Of a DNA stretch of 64,000 nucleotides, positions 52,305 to 62,896 are shown piece after piece (the stretch's first letter is position 1; every line of letters begins with the position of its first letter). The position numbers were made by a program, and so were the translations under genes. This DNA comes from Candidatus Electrothrix aestuarii (GTDB taxonomy: Bacteria > Desulfobacterota > Desulfobulbia > Desulfobulbales > Desulfobulbaceae): NCBI GenBank assembly GCA_032595685.2, contig CP159373.1:145001-209000 (forward strand). The letters are read 5' to 3'. The notes under the pieces were generated by a model. That model had not been told where the DNA came from. It saw only the letters and a list, made by a program, of their open reading frames with translations, and did not search any database.

Positions 52305-52330
52305 TAAAAAAAAGAACCCATTGGGGTTCT
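52305..52330 (-). terminator. Terminator between map and infA
   Basis: On the minus strand AGAACCC-CAAT-GGGTTCT is a perfect 7-bp stem followed by a run of T. It lies 29 bp after the map stop and splits the supercluster into two transcription units. Confidence 0.8.
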
Positions 52331-52358
52331 GGGGTCACTTCGCTGTATTATCAAAAAA

Positions 52359-53141
52359 TTACAGTTCTTCTTTTCTCCTGCTCAACACAAGAGGACCTGC
52401 TGCTGTAGCAGCAACAGAATGCTCAAAATGAGCAGAAGGTTTCCTGTCGGCTGTAATGACAGTCCAACCATCCCTGAGAACCTTGACATTGGCTGTCCCA
52501 ACATTAATCATTGGTTCTATAGCCAAGACCATCCCTTCAATAATGCGCGGCGAGGGTTGCTTCTGGACATAATTGGGGACTTCAGGAGCCTCATGTAAGC
52601 TTGTTCCTATCCCATGTCCAACAAACTGACGAACAACAGAAAAACCATTCTCTTCAGCATACTGTTGAATAGCAGCAGAAACATCCATCACCCTGTTGCC
52701 AATCTGAACCTGTTTGATACCCCGCTCCAAGGCATCTTGGGTCACTTGAAGCAGGCGCTTCTTACGTGCAGACAACTTGCCCACCGGTATAGTAATGGCT
52801 GAGTCTCCGTAAAAGCCATTATAGATGACGCCAAAATCAACAGAGACAATATCCCCTTCCCGGACTTTTACTTTTTTCGAGGGAATGCCGTGGACAATCT
52901 GCTCATTAATAGAAACGCAAAGGCTTGCAGGAAAGCCTCTGTAGTTGAGAAAAGCAGGCTCCGCCCCCTGATCTCGACAAAAATCATGCGCCCAACGATC
53001 CATCTGACGTGTTGTCAGGCCGGGGCGCATTTCTCTTTGCAGCATTTCTAAAACGCCAGCAACTATCCTGTTTGCTTGTCGCATGACCTCGATTTCTTCC
53101 GAGGTCTTTACTATGATATTTTTTTCGTTATCAGCTGACAC
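52359..53141 (-). CDS. map: Methionine aminopeptidase, type I
   Basis: This metalloenzyme removes the initiator Met. The 260-residue protein has the conserved FCRDQGAEPAFLNYRGFPAS, the metal ligands in VSVDFGVIYNGFYGDSA, HGIG in FVGHGIGTSLHEAPEVPN, and EGMVLAIEPMIN. It follows secY by 7 bp, with no adk between them. Confidence 0.97.
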   Translation of the reverse strand: MSADNEKNIIVKTSEEIEVMRQANRIVAGVLEMLQREMRPGLTTRQMDRWAHDFCRDQGAEPAFLNYRGFPASLCVSINEQIVHGIPSKKVKVREGDIVSVDFGVIYNGFYGDSAITIPVGKLSARKKRLLQVTQDALERGIKQVQIGNRVMDVSAAIQQYAEENGFSVVRQFVGHGIGTSLHEAPEVPNYVQKQPSPRIIEGMVLAIEPMINVGTANVKVLRDGWTVITADRKPSAHFEHSVAATAAGPLVLSRRKEEL

Positions 53142-53148
53142 TCAAATC

Positions 53149-54453
53149 TCAACGTCTGCCTTTCATCTTACCGGCTTTCATGAACCCATCGTAATTGCGC
53201 ATAACGAGGTGAGATTCAATTTTTGAAATAGTATCAATAGCCACACCGACAACAATCAACAGGGCAGTACCACCAAAATAGAAAGGTACATTAAAGTTAC
53301 TCACTAAAATAGTCGGCAAGACACAAACAGCTGCCAAATAAGCAGCTCCAACCACTGTTATTCTGGTGAGAACTTTATCAATAAATTCAGCTGATTTTTT
53401 CCCAGGCCTGATGCCCGGTATGAAGCCACCGTTCTTCTTCAGATTCTCTGATACTTCATCTGGATTAAAGGTAACTGCTGTATAAAAGAAGCAGAAGAAA
53501 ACGATCATTACCACATAAAGAATATAATAATAAATCGTACCCGGATGCAGTGATGCTGCCGCCTTCTGAACCCAATCAATATTGATAAAGGTTCCGATGG
53601 TTGCAGGAAACATCATAATAGAAGAGGCAAAAATGGGCGGAATTACACCTGAGATGTTAATTTTCAGAGGTAAATGAGATGCCTGTCCACCATACACCCT
53701 TCTTCCGACAACCCGCTTAGCATACTGAATAGGTATTCTTCGCTGTGCTGTTTCAAAATAAACAATGACGGCTATAACAGCGAACATCATTGCAAGCATA
53801 ACAGGAACAACTATGATAGGCAGGTCGCCTGAGCTCACCATTTGCACGGACTTTCCTACAGCCGACGGCATCCTGGCAATAATACCGGCATAAATGATAA
53901 GCGAAATACCGTTGCCGATACCACGCTCTGTCATCTGCTCACCCAGCCACATAATAAAAGATGTACCGGCAGTCAAAGTCAGTACCGTCATCAGTTTAAA
54001 CTGAAGACCAGTTACCATAACAATGGGTACGCCGGAAGGCCCAGTCATCGCCTCCAAACCAGAGGCAATAAAAAAACCCTGAATCAGGGCCAGTCCTACT
54101 GTGCCATAACGTGTATATTGGGTGATCTTGCGTCGCCCGGCCTCACCTTCCTTATTCAACTGCTCCAACTGGGGAATAACCACGGTCAGGAGCTGTATAA
54201 TAATAGAGGCTGAGATGTAGGGCATAATGCCCAGAGCAAAGATGGAGAAATTTTCCAAAGCACCACCGGAAAACATGTTAAACATGCCGAACAGGGTGCC
54301 TGAATACTGCTCAAAAAAAGCTGCAAGTGCCTCTCCGTTGATACCGGGTGTCGGTATCTGAACGCCCATACGATATACCAAAAGCATTAAAAGAGTGAAA
54401 ATCACTCTTTTACGGAGCTCCGGTATATTTGCTGCGTTGGCAAGACCGCTCAT
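53149..54453 (-). CDS. secY: Preprotein translocase subunit SecY
   Basis: This ten-helix translocation channel (434 residues) has PGINGEALAAFFEQ near the start, GIMPYISASIIIQLLT, the plug region, and PIQYAKRVVGRRVYGGQASHLPLKIN (in part), the cytosolic loop that contacts SecA or the ribosome. It lies between rplO and map. Confidence 0.98.
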   Translation of the reverse strand: MSGLANAANIPELRKRVIFTLLMLLVYRMGVQIPTPGINGEALAAFFEQYSGTLFGMFNMFSGGALENFSIFALGIMPYISASIIIQLLTVVIPQLEQLNKEGEAGRRKITQYTRYGTVGLALIQGFFIASGLEAMTGPSGVPIVMVTGLQFKLMTVLTLTAGTSFIMWLGEQMTERGIGNGISLIIYAGIIARMPSAVGKSVQMVSSGDLPIIVVPVMLAMMFAVIAVIVYFETAQRRIPIQYAKRVVGRRVYGGQASHLPLKINISGVIPPIFASSIMMFPATIGTFINIDWVQKAAASLHPGTIYYYILYVVMIVFFCFFYTAVTFNPDEVSENLKKNGGFIPGIRPGKKSAEFIDKVLTRITVVGAAYLAAVCVLPTILVSNFNVPFYFGGTALLIVVGVAIDTISKIESHLVMRNYDGFMKAGKMKGRR

Positions 54454-54456
54454 ATC

Positions 54457-54897
54457 TTATTCCTTTACAGTGCCGCCCGCCGCAACAATCTTCTCTTGCG
54501 CACCACGGCTGACTTTATCTACTTCAACCTGAATCTTTTTGGAAATCTCACCGTTTGCAAGAACCTTAATCAGGGTATCCTGCTCAGCAATAAGTCCCGC
54601 ATCCAGGAGCGCCTGCCGGTCAACAGTTGCACCATCTTCAAATTGATCAAGATCAGATAAGGAAATAATCTTGTAGCAGGTCTTAAAGGTATTGGTAAAT
54701 CCACGCTTGGGCAAGCGGCGATGCAGAGGCATCTGACCACCCTCAAAACCAGGATTCATGCTATATCCTGTACGGGAACGCGCACCTTTGTGCCCGCGTC
54801 CTGCTGTCTTTCCAAGACCACTACCAGGACCTCTACCTACTCTTTTCTTTGCTTTCCGAGCTCCTTTGTTCGGAGAAAGATTGTTCAGGCTCAGCAT
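54457..54897 (-). CDS. rplO: 50S ribosomal protein L15 (uL15)
   Basis: This 146-residue protein has the Gly/Arg-rich N-terminus NLSPNKGARKAKKRVGRGPG and GRGHKGARSRTGY. It ends with the EKIVAAGGTVKE tail. It is 3 bp after secY's partner end and 3 bp from rpmD. Confidence 0.98.
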   Translation of the reverse strand: MLSLNNLSPNKGARKAKKRVGRGPGSGLGKTAGRGHKGARSRTGYSMNPGFEGGQMPLHRRLPKRGFTNTFKTCYKIISLSDLDQFEDGATVDRQALLDAGLIAEQDTLIKVLANGEISKKIQVEVDKVSRGAQEKIVAAGGTVKE

Positions 54898-54900
54898 TTT

Positions 54901-55080
54901 CTACTCCTCAACCTTTATCAGGTGTTGAACTTTTCGAATCATTCCCCTGATTTCAGGAGTGTTTTTTCTGGTGACAGTCTTATGCATTTTTGTCAGTCCC
55001 AAGCCGACCAAGGTTGCACGAATCTTTTTGGTGCTCCCAATCTCGCTCTTTACTTGGGTCATTGTCACTGTATCACTCAT
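54901..55080 (-). CDS. rpmD: 50S ribosomal protein L30 (uL30)
   Basis: This 59-residue protein reads [20 protein letters not shown], then [21 protein letters not shown] and [13 protein letters not shown]. It lies between rpsE and rplO in the normal place for uL30. Confidence 0.95.
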   Translation of the reverse strand: MSDTVTMTQVKSEIGSTKKIRATLVGLGLTKMHKTVTRKNTPEIRGMIRKVQHLIKVEE

Positions 55081-55160
55081 AATTCAACCAACGTTTGTCC
55101 AAACTCTTTTTTGATTCATTATATTAAAACGCAATACAAACGGATTAATATACCATCATC

Positions 55161-55673
55161 CTAGCTGGCAATTTCATCAACGCTCAGACCACGCAATGCT
55201 GCAACCTCTTCAGCAGACCGTAATCTCCGCAGACCGTTCAAGGTTGCCTTCACCAGATTATGAGGATTATTAGAGCCCAAACATTTCGTCAAGATATTCT
55301 GAACTCCGGCAGCCTCAAGCACGGCACGCACAGCACCACCTGCAATAACTCCAGTACCGTCCGAAGCAGGCTTCAGCATAACTGTACCGGATTTAAATTT
55401 ACCATCTATGTAATGGGGAATGGACACATCAGTCAATGCTACTCTCTGCATATCCTTACGTGCCTTCTCAACACCCTTACGAATAGCCTCAGGAACCTGA
55501 TTTGCCTTGCCAAGGCCATATCCTACTTTTCCCTGCCCGTCACCGACAACAACAATGGCACTGAAGCTAAACCGACGTCCACCCTTTACAACTTTGGCAA
55601 CGCGGTTAATATAGACTATCTTCTCAATGAGCTCGTCCTGATTGCCTTCTTTGGCACGCTTATAATCAGCCAA
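55161..55673 (-). CDS. rpsE: 30S ribosomal protein S5 (uS5)
   Basis: This 170-residue protein has [44 protein letters not shown] (in part [14 protein letters not shown]), the double-stranded RNA-binding N-domain, and [18 protein letters not shown]. Confidence 0.98.
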   Translation of the reverse strand: MADYKRAKEGNQDELIEKIVYINRVAKVVKGGRRFSFSAIVVVGDGQGKVGYGLGKANQVPEAIRKGVEKARKDMQRVALTDVSIPHYIDGKFKSGTVMLKPASDGTGVIAGGAVRAVLEAAGVQNILTKCLGSNNPHNLVKATLNGLRRLRSAEEVAALRGLSVDEIAS

Positions 55674-55740
55674 GTAACACCCCCAATGGATCTTCCATTA
55701 CCTGTAATAGTTATAAATTAATGCAAAAACTCACAGCTGG

Positions 55741-56106
55741 CTAAAGTACTAAACCGCCTTTGCGTGCCCCATCAGAGAGGGCTTTAACTCGACCGTGATA
55801 TAAATTACCACCACGATCAAAAACAACCTGCTTTATTCCAGCCTCAAGAGCTTTTTGTGCTACGATTTCACCAACCTTAGCGGCTTTCTCGGTTTTGCCC
55901 TTTGCGTCAACAGTGTCAAAAGATTTATCATCCGATGACATAGATACCAGTGTTTTATGAGTGGTATCATCAATTAACTGAACATAAATATGTCGATTGC
56001 TGCGAAAAACGCGCATTCTCGGACGCTCAGGTGTTCCGGTAATTTTTTTGCGAATTCTACGAATACGTTTTAAGCGAGCTGATAACTTATCACTTTGCTT
56101 TGCCAT
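55741..56106 (-). CDS. rplR: 50S ribosomal protein L18 (uL18)
   Basis: This 121-residue 5S rRNA-binding protein has the typical RRIRKKITGTPERPRMRVFRSN and the C-terminal VVFDRGGNLYHGRVKALSDGARKGGL (in part). Confidence 0.98.
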   Translation of the reverse strand: MAKQSDKLSARLKRIRRIRKKITGTPERPRMRVFRSNRHIYVQLIDDTTHKTLVSMSSDDKSFDTVDAKGKTEKAAKVGEIVAQKALEAGIKQVVFDRGGNLYHGRVKALSDGARKGGLVL

Positions 56107-56131
56107 GATGGTTATTTCACCTGATCCTTAA

Positions 56132-56671
56132 CTATTTGCCACCGGCTTTACCGGCCTTGCGCACGATATGCTCATCAATATAGCGTATACCTTTTCCTTT
56201 ATAAGGCTCAGGCTTACGTATATCTCTAATCTTGGCAGCAGTCTGGCCGACCAACTCTTTATCAATACCGGCAAGTGTGATCTGATTATTCTTGTCAACG
56301 TCAGCTGAAATTCCCTCAGGAAGCGGAAAATCTACTGGATTTGAATAACCAACGTTCAATGTCAGGGTTTTACCCGCCACATTTGCACGATATCCAACAC
56401 CCTCTACAGCCAACTTTTTCTCAAATCCCTCATTAACACCGATAATCATGTTTTTTACCAGGGTACGTGTCATACCCCAGAAAGACATAACACGCTTGGT
56501 GTTTCCTTTTGGTGTGAAAACAATCTGACCGTCTTTCTGCTCTATCTCAATTTCTGGACGACAATCTCTCTCAAGAGCGCCTTTTGCACCTGTAACTTTT
56601 ACGTGCGTGCCATCTATCTCAACCTTTACACCACTCGGGAGTGTAATCGGCTCTTTTCCAATTCGTGACAT
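56132..56671 (-). CDS. rplF: 50S ribosomal protein L6 (uL6)
   Basis: This 179-residue protein starts MSRIGKEPITLPSGVKVEID and ends with the conserved IRDIRKPEPYKGKGIRY. Confidence 0.98.
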   Translation of the reverse strand: MSRIGKEPITLPSGVKVEIDGTHVKVTGAKGALERDCRPEIEIEQKDGQIVFTPKGNTKRVMSFWGMTRTLVKNMIIGVNEGFEKKLAVEGVGYRANVAGKTLTLNVGYSNPVDFPLPEGISADVDKNNQITLAGIDKELVGQTAAKIRDIRKPEPYKGKGIRYIDEHIVRKAGKAGGK

Positions 56672-56697
56672 ACTTATTCCTCCTGAACAAGAGCTGA

Positions 56698-57096
56698 TTA
56701 CCAGACTTCACAAAGAAGTTCACCACCTACGTTCAGCTTTCGTGCTTCACGATCAGTGATCACTCCGTGAGAGGTCGACAAAATCCCAACTCCCAGGCCA
56801 CTCATTACCTGAGGAATTGCATTGCTCTTCTTGTATTGACGAAGACCTGGCTTAGATATTCTGCGAATACCGGTTATTACCTTCTCATTATTGGGACCGT
56901 ATTTCAGATCTACCGTCAATGTACCCTGCACACCCTGCTCGTCAACATGATAATCAGCTATATATCCTTCTTTCTTCAGGACGTCAGCAACATTGACCTT
57001 CAGCTTAGACAAGGGAATATCAACTGATGTAAAGTTGGCTTGAATACCGTTTCTAATCCGAGTTAGAAAATCCGCCAACGGATCACTCATAGACAT
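56698..57096 (-). CDS. rpsH: 30S ribosomal protein S8 (uS8)
   Basis: This 132-residue protein starts MSMSDPLADFLTRIRNGI and ends GVGILSTSHGVITDREARKL and GGELLCEVW. The start could also be the second in-frame ATG two codons later. Confidence 0.98.
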   Translation of the reverse strand: MSMSDPLADFLTRIRNGIQANFTSVDIPLSKLKVNVADVLKKEGYIADYHVDEQGVQGTLTVDLKYGPNNEKVITGIRRISKPGLRQYKKSNAIPQVMSGLGVGILSTSHGVITDREARKLNVGGELLCEVW

Positions 57097-57146
57097 CTAC
57101 ATACACCTCTGTTAAATAGTCGTTTGTGAAACTTTAATTGACCGGA

Positions 57147-57332
57147 TTACCAACTTGATTTCGTTACCCCGGTAATCTTTCCTTCAGACGCAAGTTTGCG
57201 AAAGCATAGCCTGCAACACCCAAACTTTCTCAAATAGGCCCGAGGGCGCCCGCACAATTGACATCTATTATATGAGCGCACCTGAAATTTCGGTTTACGG
57301 CCCGCTTTGGCAATCAGTGATTTCTTTGCCAT
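57147..57332 (-). CDS. rpsN: 30S ribosomal protein S14, zinc-binding type (uS14)
   Basis: This short 61-residue form has two CxxC pairs, CQLCGRP and [10 protein letters not shown], that bind zinc. The longer zinc-free form is not seen in the window. Confidence 0.97.
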   Translation of the reverse strand: MAKKSLIAKAGRKPKFQVRSYNRCQLCGRPRAYLRKFGCCRLCFRKLASEGKITGVTKSSW

Positions 57333-57359
57333 TGAATGCTCCCTGCTGTGTATAACCTT

Positions 57360-57920
57360 TTATTGGTCAGTGCTGGTTTTATGTTCTTTAAAAGGCATAC
57401 CCAGCATCTTCAGCAAGGTACGGCCCTCTTCATCGCTCTTGGCATTGGTAACAAAGGTTATATTCAAGCCTCTGATCTTGTCAATTTTATCGTAATCAAC
57501 TTCTGGGAAGATAATATGTTCTTTAATTCCCATAGAAAAATTACCATTGCCATCAAAACCCTTCGAAGAAATTCCTCGAAAGTCTCGAACCCGGGGAAGA
57601 GCAATATTGATAAGCTTGGACAGGAAATCATACATTCTCTCGCGACGGAGAGTTACACACGCTCCGATAGGCATTCCTTCACGCAATTTGAAGGTCGCTA
57701 TAGATTTCCTGGCTTTTGTGACAACTGCTTTTTGGCCAGCGATCAAGGTCAACTCGCTTGCTGCCTTCTCTACAATCTTCGGGTTCTGTACAGCTTCACC
57801 TAGTCCCATGTTAAGAACTATCTTCTCAACTTTGGGTATCTCAAACATGTTTGAATAGCCGAACTTTTCCTTGAGCTGTGGTATACACTCACTCACATAC
57901 AGTTCTTTCATTGTCCCCAT
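57360..57920 (-). CDS. rplE: 50S ribosomal protein L5 (uL5)
   Basis: This 186-residue 5S rRNA-binding protein has [20 protein letters not shown], the [20 protein letters not shown] signature and the [20 protein letters not shown] tail. The start may be the internal ATG three codons later (MKELY). Confidence 0.98.
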   Translation of the reverse strand: MGTMKELYVSECIPQLKEKFGYSNMFEIPKVEKIVLNMGLGEAVQNPKIVEKAASELTLIAGQKAVVTKARKSIATFKLREGMPIGACVTLRRERMYDFLSKLINIALPRVRDFRGISSKGFDGNGNFSMGIKEHIIFPEVDYDKIDKIRGLNITFVTNAKSDEEGRTLLKMLGMPFKEHKTSTDQ

Positions 57921-57956
57921 ATCTTTTTCTCCGTTCCGTAATCAGCAGCAGATTAC

Positions 57957-58295
57957 TTACTTCTTGGATTTTTCCAGGGTAGCACCACAGCTCTTGCACA
58001 TCCGAACCTTCACTCCGTCTTCCAGTATCTTCTTACCGATTCGCACTGCTTTTGCACATTCAGGGCAGACAAACATCAGATTTGAAATGTGGATTGAAGC
58101 TTCACGCTCAATAATCTCGCCAGGTTGTTGTGCATCAACGGGCTTTTGATGCTTCTTGATCATATTGATGCGTTCAACAACCGCTCGATTAGCTGCTCTG
58201 TCAATTTTCAGTACTTTACCAACCCGCCCCTTATCTTTACCGGTAATTACCTCTACCTGGTCATTTATCAGTAAACTTGTCTGTCCCTGCCGCAT
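57957..58295 (-). CDS. rplX: 50S ribosomal protein L24 (uL24)
   Basis: This 112-residue KOW-domain protein contains [20 protein letters not shown] and [14 protein letters not shown]. The C-terminus has a C-x2-C...C-x2-C zinc pattern. The start at 58295 follows AGGTAGGAAG; an in-frame upstream ATG lacks an RBS. Confidence 0.96.
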   Translation of the reverse strand: MRQGQTSLLINDQVEVITGKDKGRVGKVLKIDRAANRAVVERINMIKKHQKPVDAQQPGEIIEREASIHISNLMFVCPECAKAVRIGKKILEDGVKVRMCKSCGATLEKSKK

Positions 58296-58336
58296 CTTCC
58301 TACCTCGTGTCGTAACCTGCATCAGTAAGCTTGTCT

Positions 58337-58705
58337 CTACAGTACTTCCGGTGCAAGAGATATAATCTTCATAAATCCAAGTGACCGCAATTCACGGGCA
58401 ACCGGGCCGAAAATACGCGTTCCAATCGGATCACCGCTTCCTGAAAGCAGTACTGCTGCATTATCATCAAAGCGAACGGTGGTATCCTCTGGACGACTGA
58501 TCGCCTTGGATGTCCGCACAACTACTGCATCAAGCACATCACCCTTCTTGACCTTGGCATGCGGTATGGCTTCCTTTACTGTTACTACTATGACATCGCC
58601 GATACTCGCATAGCGACGCTTACTCCCGCCAAGCACTCGAATACAGAGAACCTTCTTGGCTCCAGAGTTGTCTGCGACATTCAGCAGTGTTTCTGTCTGA
58701 ATCAT
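58337..58705 (-). CDS. rplN: 50S ribosomal protein L14 (uL14)
   Basis: This 122-residue protein starts [27 protein letters not shown] (in part) and ends [19 protein letters not shown]. Confidence 0.98.
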   Translation of the reverse strand: MIQTETLLNVADNSGAKKVLCIRVLGGSKRRYASIGDVIVVTVKEAIPHAKVKKGDVLDAVVVRTSKAISRPEDTTVRFDDNAAVLLSGSGDPIGTRIFGPVARELRSLGFMKIISLAPEVL

Positions 58706-58750
58706 GGTATCACCTGATTAAATCGTTCCGGTCAAAAGTGGTCTGTCAAA

Positions 58751-59011
58751 TCAGACTGCACGTTGGACTACTTTTTTAACGAACCAACGCTTATTCTTTG
58801 AAAGCGGACGACATTCTTCTATAAGTACAGTATCTCCAACTTGACATTCATTAACTGCATCGTGGGCCATATATTTCACATGGCGGCGGATATATTTCCC
58901 GTACAGTTTATGACGGACTTTTCGTTCTACAAGAACGACGACCGTTTTATCCATGCTGTTACTTTTTACATAACCTAACTGTGTCTTTTTAGGCCTGTGC
59001 TCTTCAGTCAT
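58751..59011 (-). CDS. rpsQ: 30S ribosomal protein S17 (uS17)
   Basis: This 86-residue OB-fold protein contains [22 protein letters not shown] and [18 protein letters not shown] use ATG 59011; an upstream TTG in frame is less likely. Confidence 0.97.
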   Translation of the reverse strand: MTEEHRPKKTQLGYVKSNSMDKTVVVLVERKVRHKLYGKYIRRHVKYMAHDAVNECQVGDTVLIEECRPLSKNKRWFVKKVVQRAV

Positions 59012-59048
59012 CTTATGATCCAATGCTGTATTTATTCTGACAGGCTAA

Positions 59049-59240
59049 TTATGCCTGTGCCTGCTCAGTCAGGACGGTCTGCACCCTTGCGATGTCCTTA
59101 CGGACCTGACGCAGTCGGGCTGGATTTTCCAACGATCTGATCTTATGCTGAAATTGGAGTTTAAAGAGATCTTCACGAAGCTCAAGCTCTTTCTTTATCA
59201 GCTCCTCGCCGCTCATCTGACGCAACTCACTCGCCTTCAT
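59049..59240 (-). CDS. rpmC: 50S ribosomal protein L29 (uL29)
   Basis: This 63-residue two-helix protein reads [20 protein letters not shown] and [15 protein letters not shown]. Its start overlaps the rplP stop by 4 bp. Confidence 0.97.
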   Translation of the reverse strand: MKASELRQMSGEELIKKELELREDLFKLQFQHKIRSLENPARLRQVRKDIARVQTVLTEQAQA

Positions 59241-59653
59241 ATGCTGTCTCTCCTTGTGATAACCTTCGTCGGAAATGGCAGCTTGTAACCGGCCAACCGC
59301 AGAGCCTCTTTGGCGACATCTTCGGGTACGCCTTTCAGCTCATAAAGAATCTTTCCGGGATGGATAACACATACCCAATACTCAGGAGAACCTTTACCTT
59401 TACCCATACGGGTTTCGGCAGGCTTCTTGGTAACGGATTTTGCCGGAAAAACTCTAATCCACATTTTACCGCCACGTTTTACCTTTCTGTTGATAGCAAT
59501 ACGCGCCGATTCAATTTGCTGAGCAGTCATGCGACCGCATCCTACAGCCTTCAAAGCATAATCACCAAAAGCGATATGAGAGCCGCGCTGTGCGTCTCCC
59601 CGCATTCTGCCCTTATGCTGTTTTCTATGTTTTACCTTGCGTGGACTTAACAT
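59237..59653 (-). CDS. rplP: 50S ribosomal protein L16 (uL16)
   Basis: This 138-residue protein starts [19 protein letters not shown] and contains [31 protein letters not shown] (in part) and [20 protein letters not shown]. Confidence 0.98.
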   Translation of the reverse strand: MLSPRKVKHRKQHKGRMRGDAQRGSHIAFGDYALKAVGCGRMTAQQIESARIAINRKVKRGGKMWIRVFPAKSVTKKPAETRMGKGKGSPEYWVCVIHPGKILYELKGVPEDVAKEALRLAGYKLPFPTKVITRRDSI

Positions 59654-59694
59654 TTCTATAACACCTGTTAGATGATATTATCTCTGGCCTTGAC

Positions 59695-60342
59695 TTAGTC
59701 CTGAGATATTTCACTATCTGCTAATACTTCGCCTTTAAAGATCCACACCTTTACACCGATTATTCCATACGTTGTACTGGCTTCAGCAGTACCGTAATCA
59801 ATATCCGCACGCAGTGTGTGCAGGGGAACACGCCCCTCTTTAAACCACTCTGTTCTGGACATTTCAGCTCCGCCAAGACGACCAGCGCAAGAAATCTTGA
59901 TTCCTTTTACACCAAAACGAAGGGCAGAGCTAATAGCCTTTTTCATTGCCCTTCTGAAGGCGATACGACGTTCCAGCTGGGTAGCAATGCTTTCGGCAAC
60001 GAGCTGTGCATCAGCTTCAGGGCGTCGCACTTCTTGAATATCAATCATGCATTCGCGACCAAACTTCTGTTCCAGATCGCGTTTCAGATTCTCAATTTCG
60101 GCCCCTTTCTTGCCGATAACTATACCCGGACGTGCCGTATGCAGCTTCACCCGTACCTTTTCTCCGGTACGCTCAATAACGATACGAGCAATTCCGGCAT
60201 GGTACAATTTTTTCTTCAAATACTTCCGTATTTGCTGATCCTGATACAGGTTGGCGGCATAATCTTTATCAGCGTACCAGATCGAATCCCATGTTCTGGT
60301 AATATTGAGCCGCAGTCCTATGGGATTGACTTTCTGTCCCAA
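59695..60342 (-). CDS. rpsC: 30S ribosomal protein S3 (uS3)
   Basis: This 215-residue protein starts [20 protein letters not shown]. It contains the KH-domain [14 protein letters not shown] and the signature [20 protein letters not shown]. Confidence 0.98.
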   Translation of the reverse strand: MGQKVNPIGLRLNITRTWDSIWYADKDYAANLYQDQQIRKYLKKKLYHAGIARIVIERTGEKVRVKLHTARPGIVIGKKGAEIENLKRDLEQKFGRECMIDIQEVRRPEADAQLVAESIATQLERRIAFRRAMKKAISSALRFGVKGIKISCAGRLGGAEMSRTEWFKEGRVPLHTLRADIDYGTAEASTTYGIIGVKVWIFKGEVLADSEISQD

Positions 60343-60395
60343 GGTATCCCTCCGTTTCCCTATACAGTTAATCTCAAAGACTAAAGAGGGCCCTA

Positions 60396-60728
60396 TTAGG
60401 CCTCATCAACAACCACGGTAATGTGGCTGGTCCGTTTCAATATCCTGGTGGCCCTTCCCATAGCGCGGGGTCGAAACCTTTTCAGCATCGGTCCACCATT
60501 AATTTGGATCTCTTTCACATAAAGAGTATCAACATCAATGGTTTCAGTCTGCTCGGCGTTCGCTACTGCGGACTCTAAAACCTTGCGTATGATTTGTGCC
60601 GCTTTTTTGGGCATAAATCTCAGGGTAGTGAGCGCAGTATCTACATCTTTTCCCCGCACAACATCAGCAACAAGCCTCGCCTTTTGCGGAGATATTCGTA
60701 TATATTTAGCGACGGCTCTCGTTTCCAT
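60396..60728 (-). CDS. rplV: 50S ribosomal protein L22 (uL22)
   Basis: This 110-residue protein lines the exit tunnel: [20 protein letters not shown] and [27 protein letters not shown] (in part). Confidence 0.98.
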   Translation of the reverse strand: METRAVAKYIRISPQKARLVADVVRGKDVDTALTTLRFMPKKAAQIIRKVLESAVANAEQTETIDVDTLYVKEIQINGGPMLKRFRPRAMGRATRILKRTSHITVVVDEA

Positions 60729-60774
60729 CGTCGTACTCCTGATCGTAATCTAATTTGAAGCTGATAAATTGAGG

Positions 60775-61053
60775 CTATTTCTTCTTGCCCTTTCTATCAG
60801 CTGCATGGCCGTAATAGGTTCTGGTTGGTGAAAACTCGCCCAGCTTATGGCCGACCATATTCTCTGAAACATATACCGGAACGAATTTTTTGCCGTTATG
60901 AACAGCAAAGGTAAGTCCCACCATATCGGGAATGATGTCAGAACGCCTGGACCATGTTTTAATGACCTTACGAGACCCGGACTCCTGTGCCCTTTCCACC
61001 TTTTTTAACAGGTGATCATCAATAAAAGGACCTTTTTTAATTGAACGTGGCAT
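60775..61053 (-). CDS. rpsS: 30S ribosomal protein S19 (uS19)
   Basis: This 92-residue protein reads [42 protein letters not shown] and [17 protein letters not shown]. Confidence 0.98.
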   Translation of the reverse strand: MPRSIKKGPFIDDHLLKKVERAQESGSRKVIKTWSRRSDIIPDMVGLTFAVHNGKKFVPVYVSENMVGHKLGEFSPTRTYYGHAADRKGKKK

Positions 61054-61070
61054 TGTGAAATTCTCCTGAA

Positions 61071-61892
61071 TTACTTACGCTTGGTCACGATGTCGCGATC
61101 AGAGCCTTTACGCTTGCGAGTCTTAAAGCCCTTAGTCGGCATACCCCACGGTGTACATGGATGACGTCCACCAGAACTTTTACCTTCACCACCACCCATT
61201 GGATGATCTACAGGGTTCATTGCCACGCCGCGAACTGAAGGACGACGTCCCTTCCAGCGGGTGCGTCCAGCCTTGCCAAGTTTCTGACTTCCGTACTCTG
61301 AGTTTCCAACAGATCCGATGCAGGCTCGACATTGCTTATTAAATTTTCGTACTTCACCAGAAGGTAATTTAACCAAAACATAATCACCTTCTTTCGCCAT
61401 GAGCTGAGCAGATGCGCCCGCTGAGCGGACCAACTGAGCACCTTTGCCGATTTTCATCTCGACATTATGAATAATGGTACCCAAGGGAATGCTACTCATA
61501 GGCATGCAGTTACCAGGCTTGATATCTGCTTCACCACCTGCCATCAAAAGATCACCGACCTGGATTCCGGCAGGGGCCAATATATACGACTTTTCACCAT
61601 CCGTATAGGTTAAAAGTGCAATATTTGCAGATCTGTTCGGATCATACTCAATTGCGGTAACCTTAGCCGGAATATCAGTCTTATTTCTCTTCCAGTCAAT
61701 AATGCGATACCGACGCTTATGCCCGCCACCTCTGTGTCTCGCAGTGACACGACCATAATTATTTCTACCGCCTGATTTTCTCAAGGGCGCAAGAAGGCTT
61801 TTCTCAGGACCTTTATCAGAGAGATCGGGCTGCTGAATCGATACGTGATGTCTTTTGCCCGGTGATGTCGGTTTATGGGTCTTAATTGCCAT
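61071..61892 (-). CDS. rplB: 50S ribosomal protein L2 (uL2)
   Basis: This 273-residue peptidyl-transferase-centre protein has the [20 protein letters not shown] and [26 protein letters not shown] (in part) signatures and a basic tail. Confidence 0.98.
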   Translation of the reverse strand: MAIKTHKPTSPGKRHHVSIQQPDLSDKGPEKSLLAPLRKSGGRNNYGRVTARHRGGGHKRRYRIIDWKRNKTDIPAKVTAIEYDPNRSANIALLTYTDGEKSYILAPAGIQVGDLLMAGGEADIKPGNCMPMSSIPLGTIIHNVEMKIGKGAQLVRSAGASAQLMAKEGDYVLVKLPSGEVRKFNKQCRACIGSVGNSEYGSQKLGKAGRTRWKGRRPSVRGVAMNPVDHPMGGGEGKSSGGRHPCTPWGMPTKGFKTRKRKGSDRDIVTKRK

Positions 61893-61957
61893 TGTTCTTT
61901 CCGTTATCTAAAGCTTTACACTCTTAATCGTCCAAAATAAAAAGGAATCGCTATACT

Positions 61958-62248
61958 CTACAGCTCGGCAAGAAAATCAATCTCGCCCTCAGACAAAGTG
62001 ATATAAGCCTTTTTCCAGTCACTGGTTCGTCCGATGGATTTCAGGCCGACCCTTTTTTTCTTCCCGCGCACCATAGTGGTCCTGACTGAGGCAACCTTTA
62101 CATCAAACAACTGCTCAACAGCCTGAGTAATCTCTATTTTATTCGCTCTGGGATCAACCTTGAATACGATCGTTCCATCAGCTTCCTGCAGACGATTGGA
62201 CTTCTCGGTCAGACAAGGACCCTTCACTATATTATGGAGTTCTTTCAT
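61958..62248 (-). CDS. rplW: 50S ribosomal protein L23 (uL23)
   Basis: This 96-residue protein contains VDPRANKIEITQAVEQLFDVKVASVRT (in part) and GKKKRVGLKSIGRTSDWKKA. Its start overlaps the rplD stop by 4 bp. Confidence 0.98.
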   Translation of the reverse strand: MKELHNIVKGPCLTEKSNRLQEADGTIVFKVDPRANKIEITQAVEQLFDVKVASVRTTMVRGKKKRVGLKSIGRTSDWKKAYITLSEGEIDFLAEL

Positions 62249-62868
62249 ACCATGAGCCTCGTTTCAAGCTGTTCCAGACTTGACTGGATTACCATCAATT
62301 TCGGATACTTTAAAATATCGTACACATTCAGTCCAGCAACAGGCAAAGTCTTGTAGCCCACTGCATTACGAACAGAGAGCTGAAGATTTTCACTCTCATC
62401 ACCAGTTACAATAAGACATTGATCGAAATCAAAGTTTTTCATCACATTGACGAATTCCTTTGTCTTAGGTGCGTCCATTGCAAACTGATCAAGAATAACC
62501 ACGTTGCCTTCGCTCATACGAGCAGAAAGGGCCATACGGAGAGCTAATCTACGAACTTTTTTGGGCAATGAGTAGCTGTAATCCCTTGGCTTAGGTCCAA
62601 AGGTGGTTCCACCACCGCGCCAAACAGGGGAAGTCCTACTTCCTGCTCTGGCCCTACCTGTTCCTTTCTGGCGCCACGGCTTTGCACCACCACCGCGAAC
62701 CTCGCCTTTGGTCTTTGTTGAGGCGGTTCCACGGCGTCTATTGGCACGCTGCATACAGACTACCTCATGGAGTATTCCTGTATCGACCTCGACACCGAAC
62801 AAATTATCATTTACTTCAATTTCCGCGACCTTTTCAGCCGAGGTATTTACTACATCACAAACTGACAT
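62245..62868 (-). CDS. rplD: 50S ribosomal protein L4 (uL4)
   Basis: This 207-residue protein contains the tunnel loop KPWRQKGTGRARAGSRTSPVWRGGG (in part) and FGPKPRDYSYSLPKKVRRLA. Confidence 0.98.
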   Translation of the reverse strand: MSVCDVVNTSAEKVAEIEVNDNLFGVEVDTGILHEVVCMQRANRRRGTASTKTKGEVRGGGAKPWRQKGTGRARAGSRTSPVWRGGGTTFGPKPRDYSYSLPKKVRRLALRMALSARMSEGNVVILDQFAMDAPKTKEFVNVMKNFDFDQCLIVTGDESENLQLSVRNAVGYKTLPVAGLNVYDILKYPKLMVIQSSLEQLETRLMV

Positions 62869-62896
62869 GAGTATCTCCTTGCAGACACCTTAGCAC

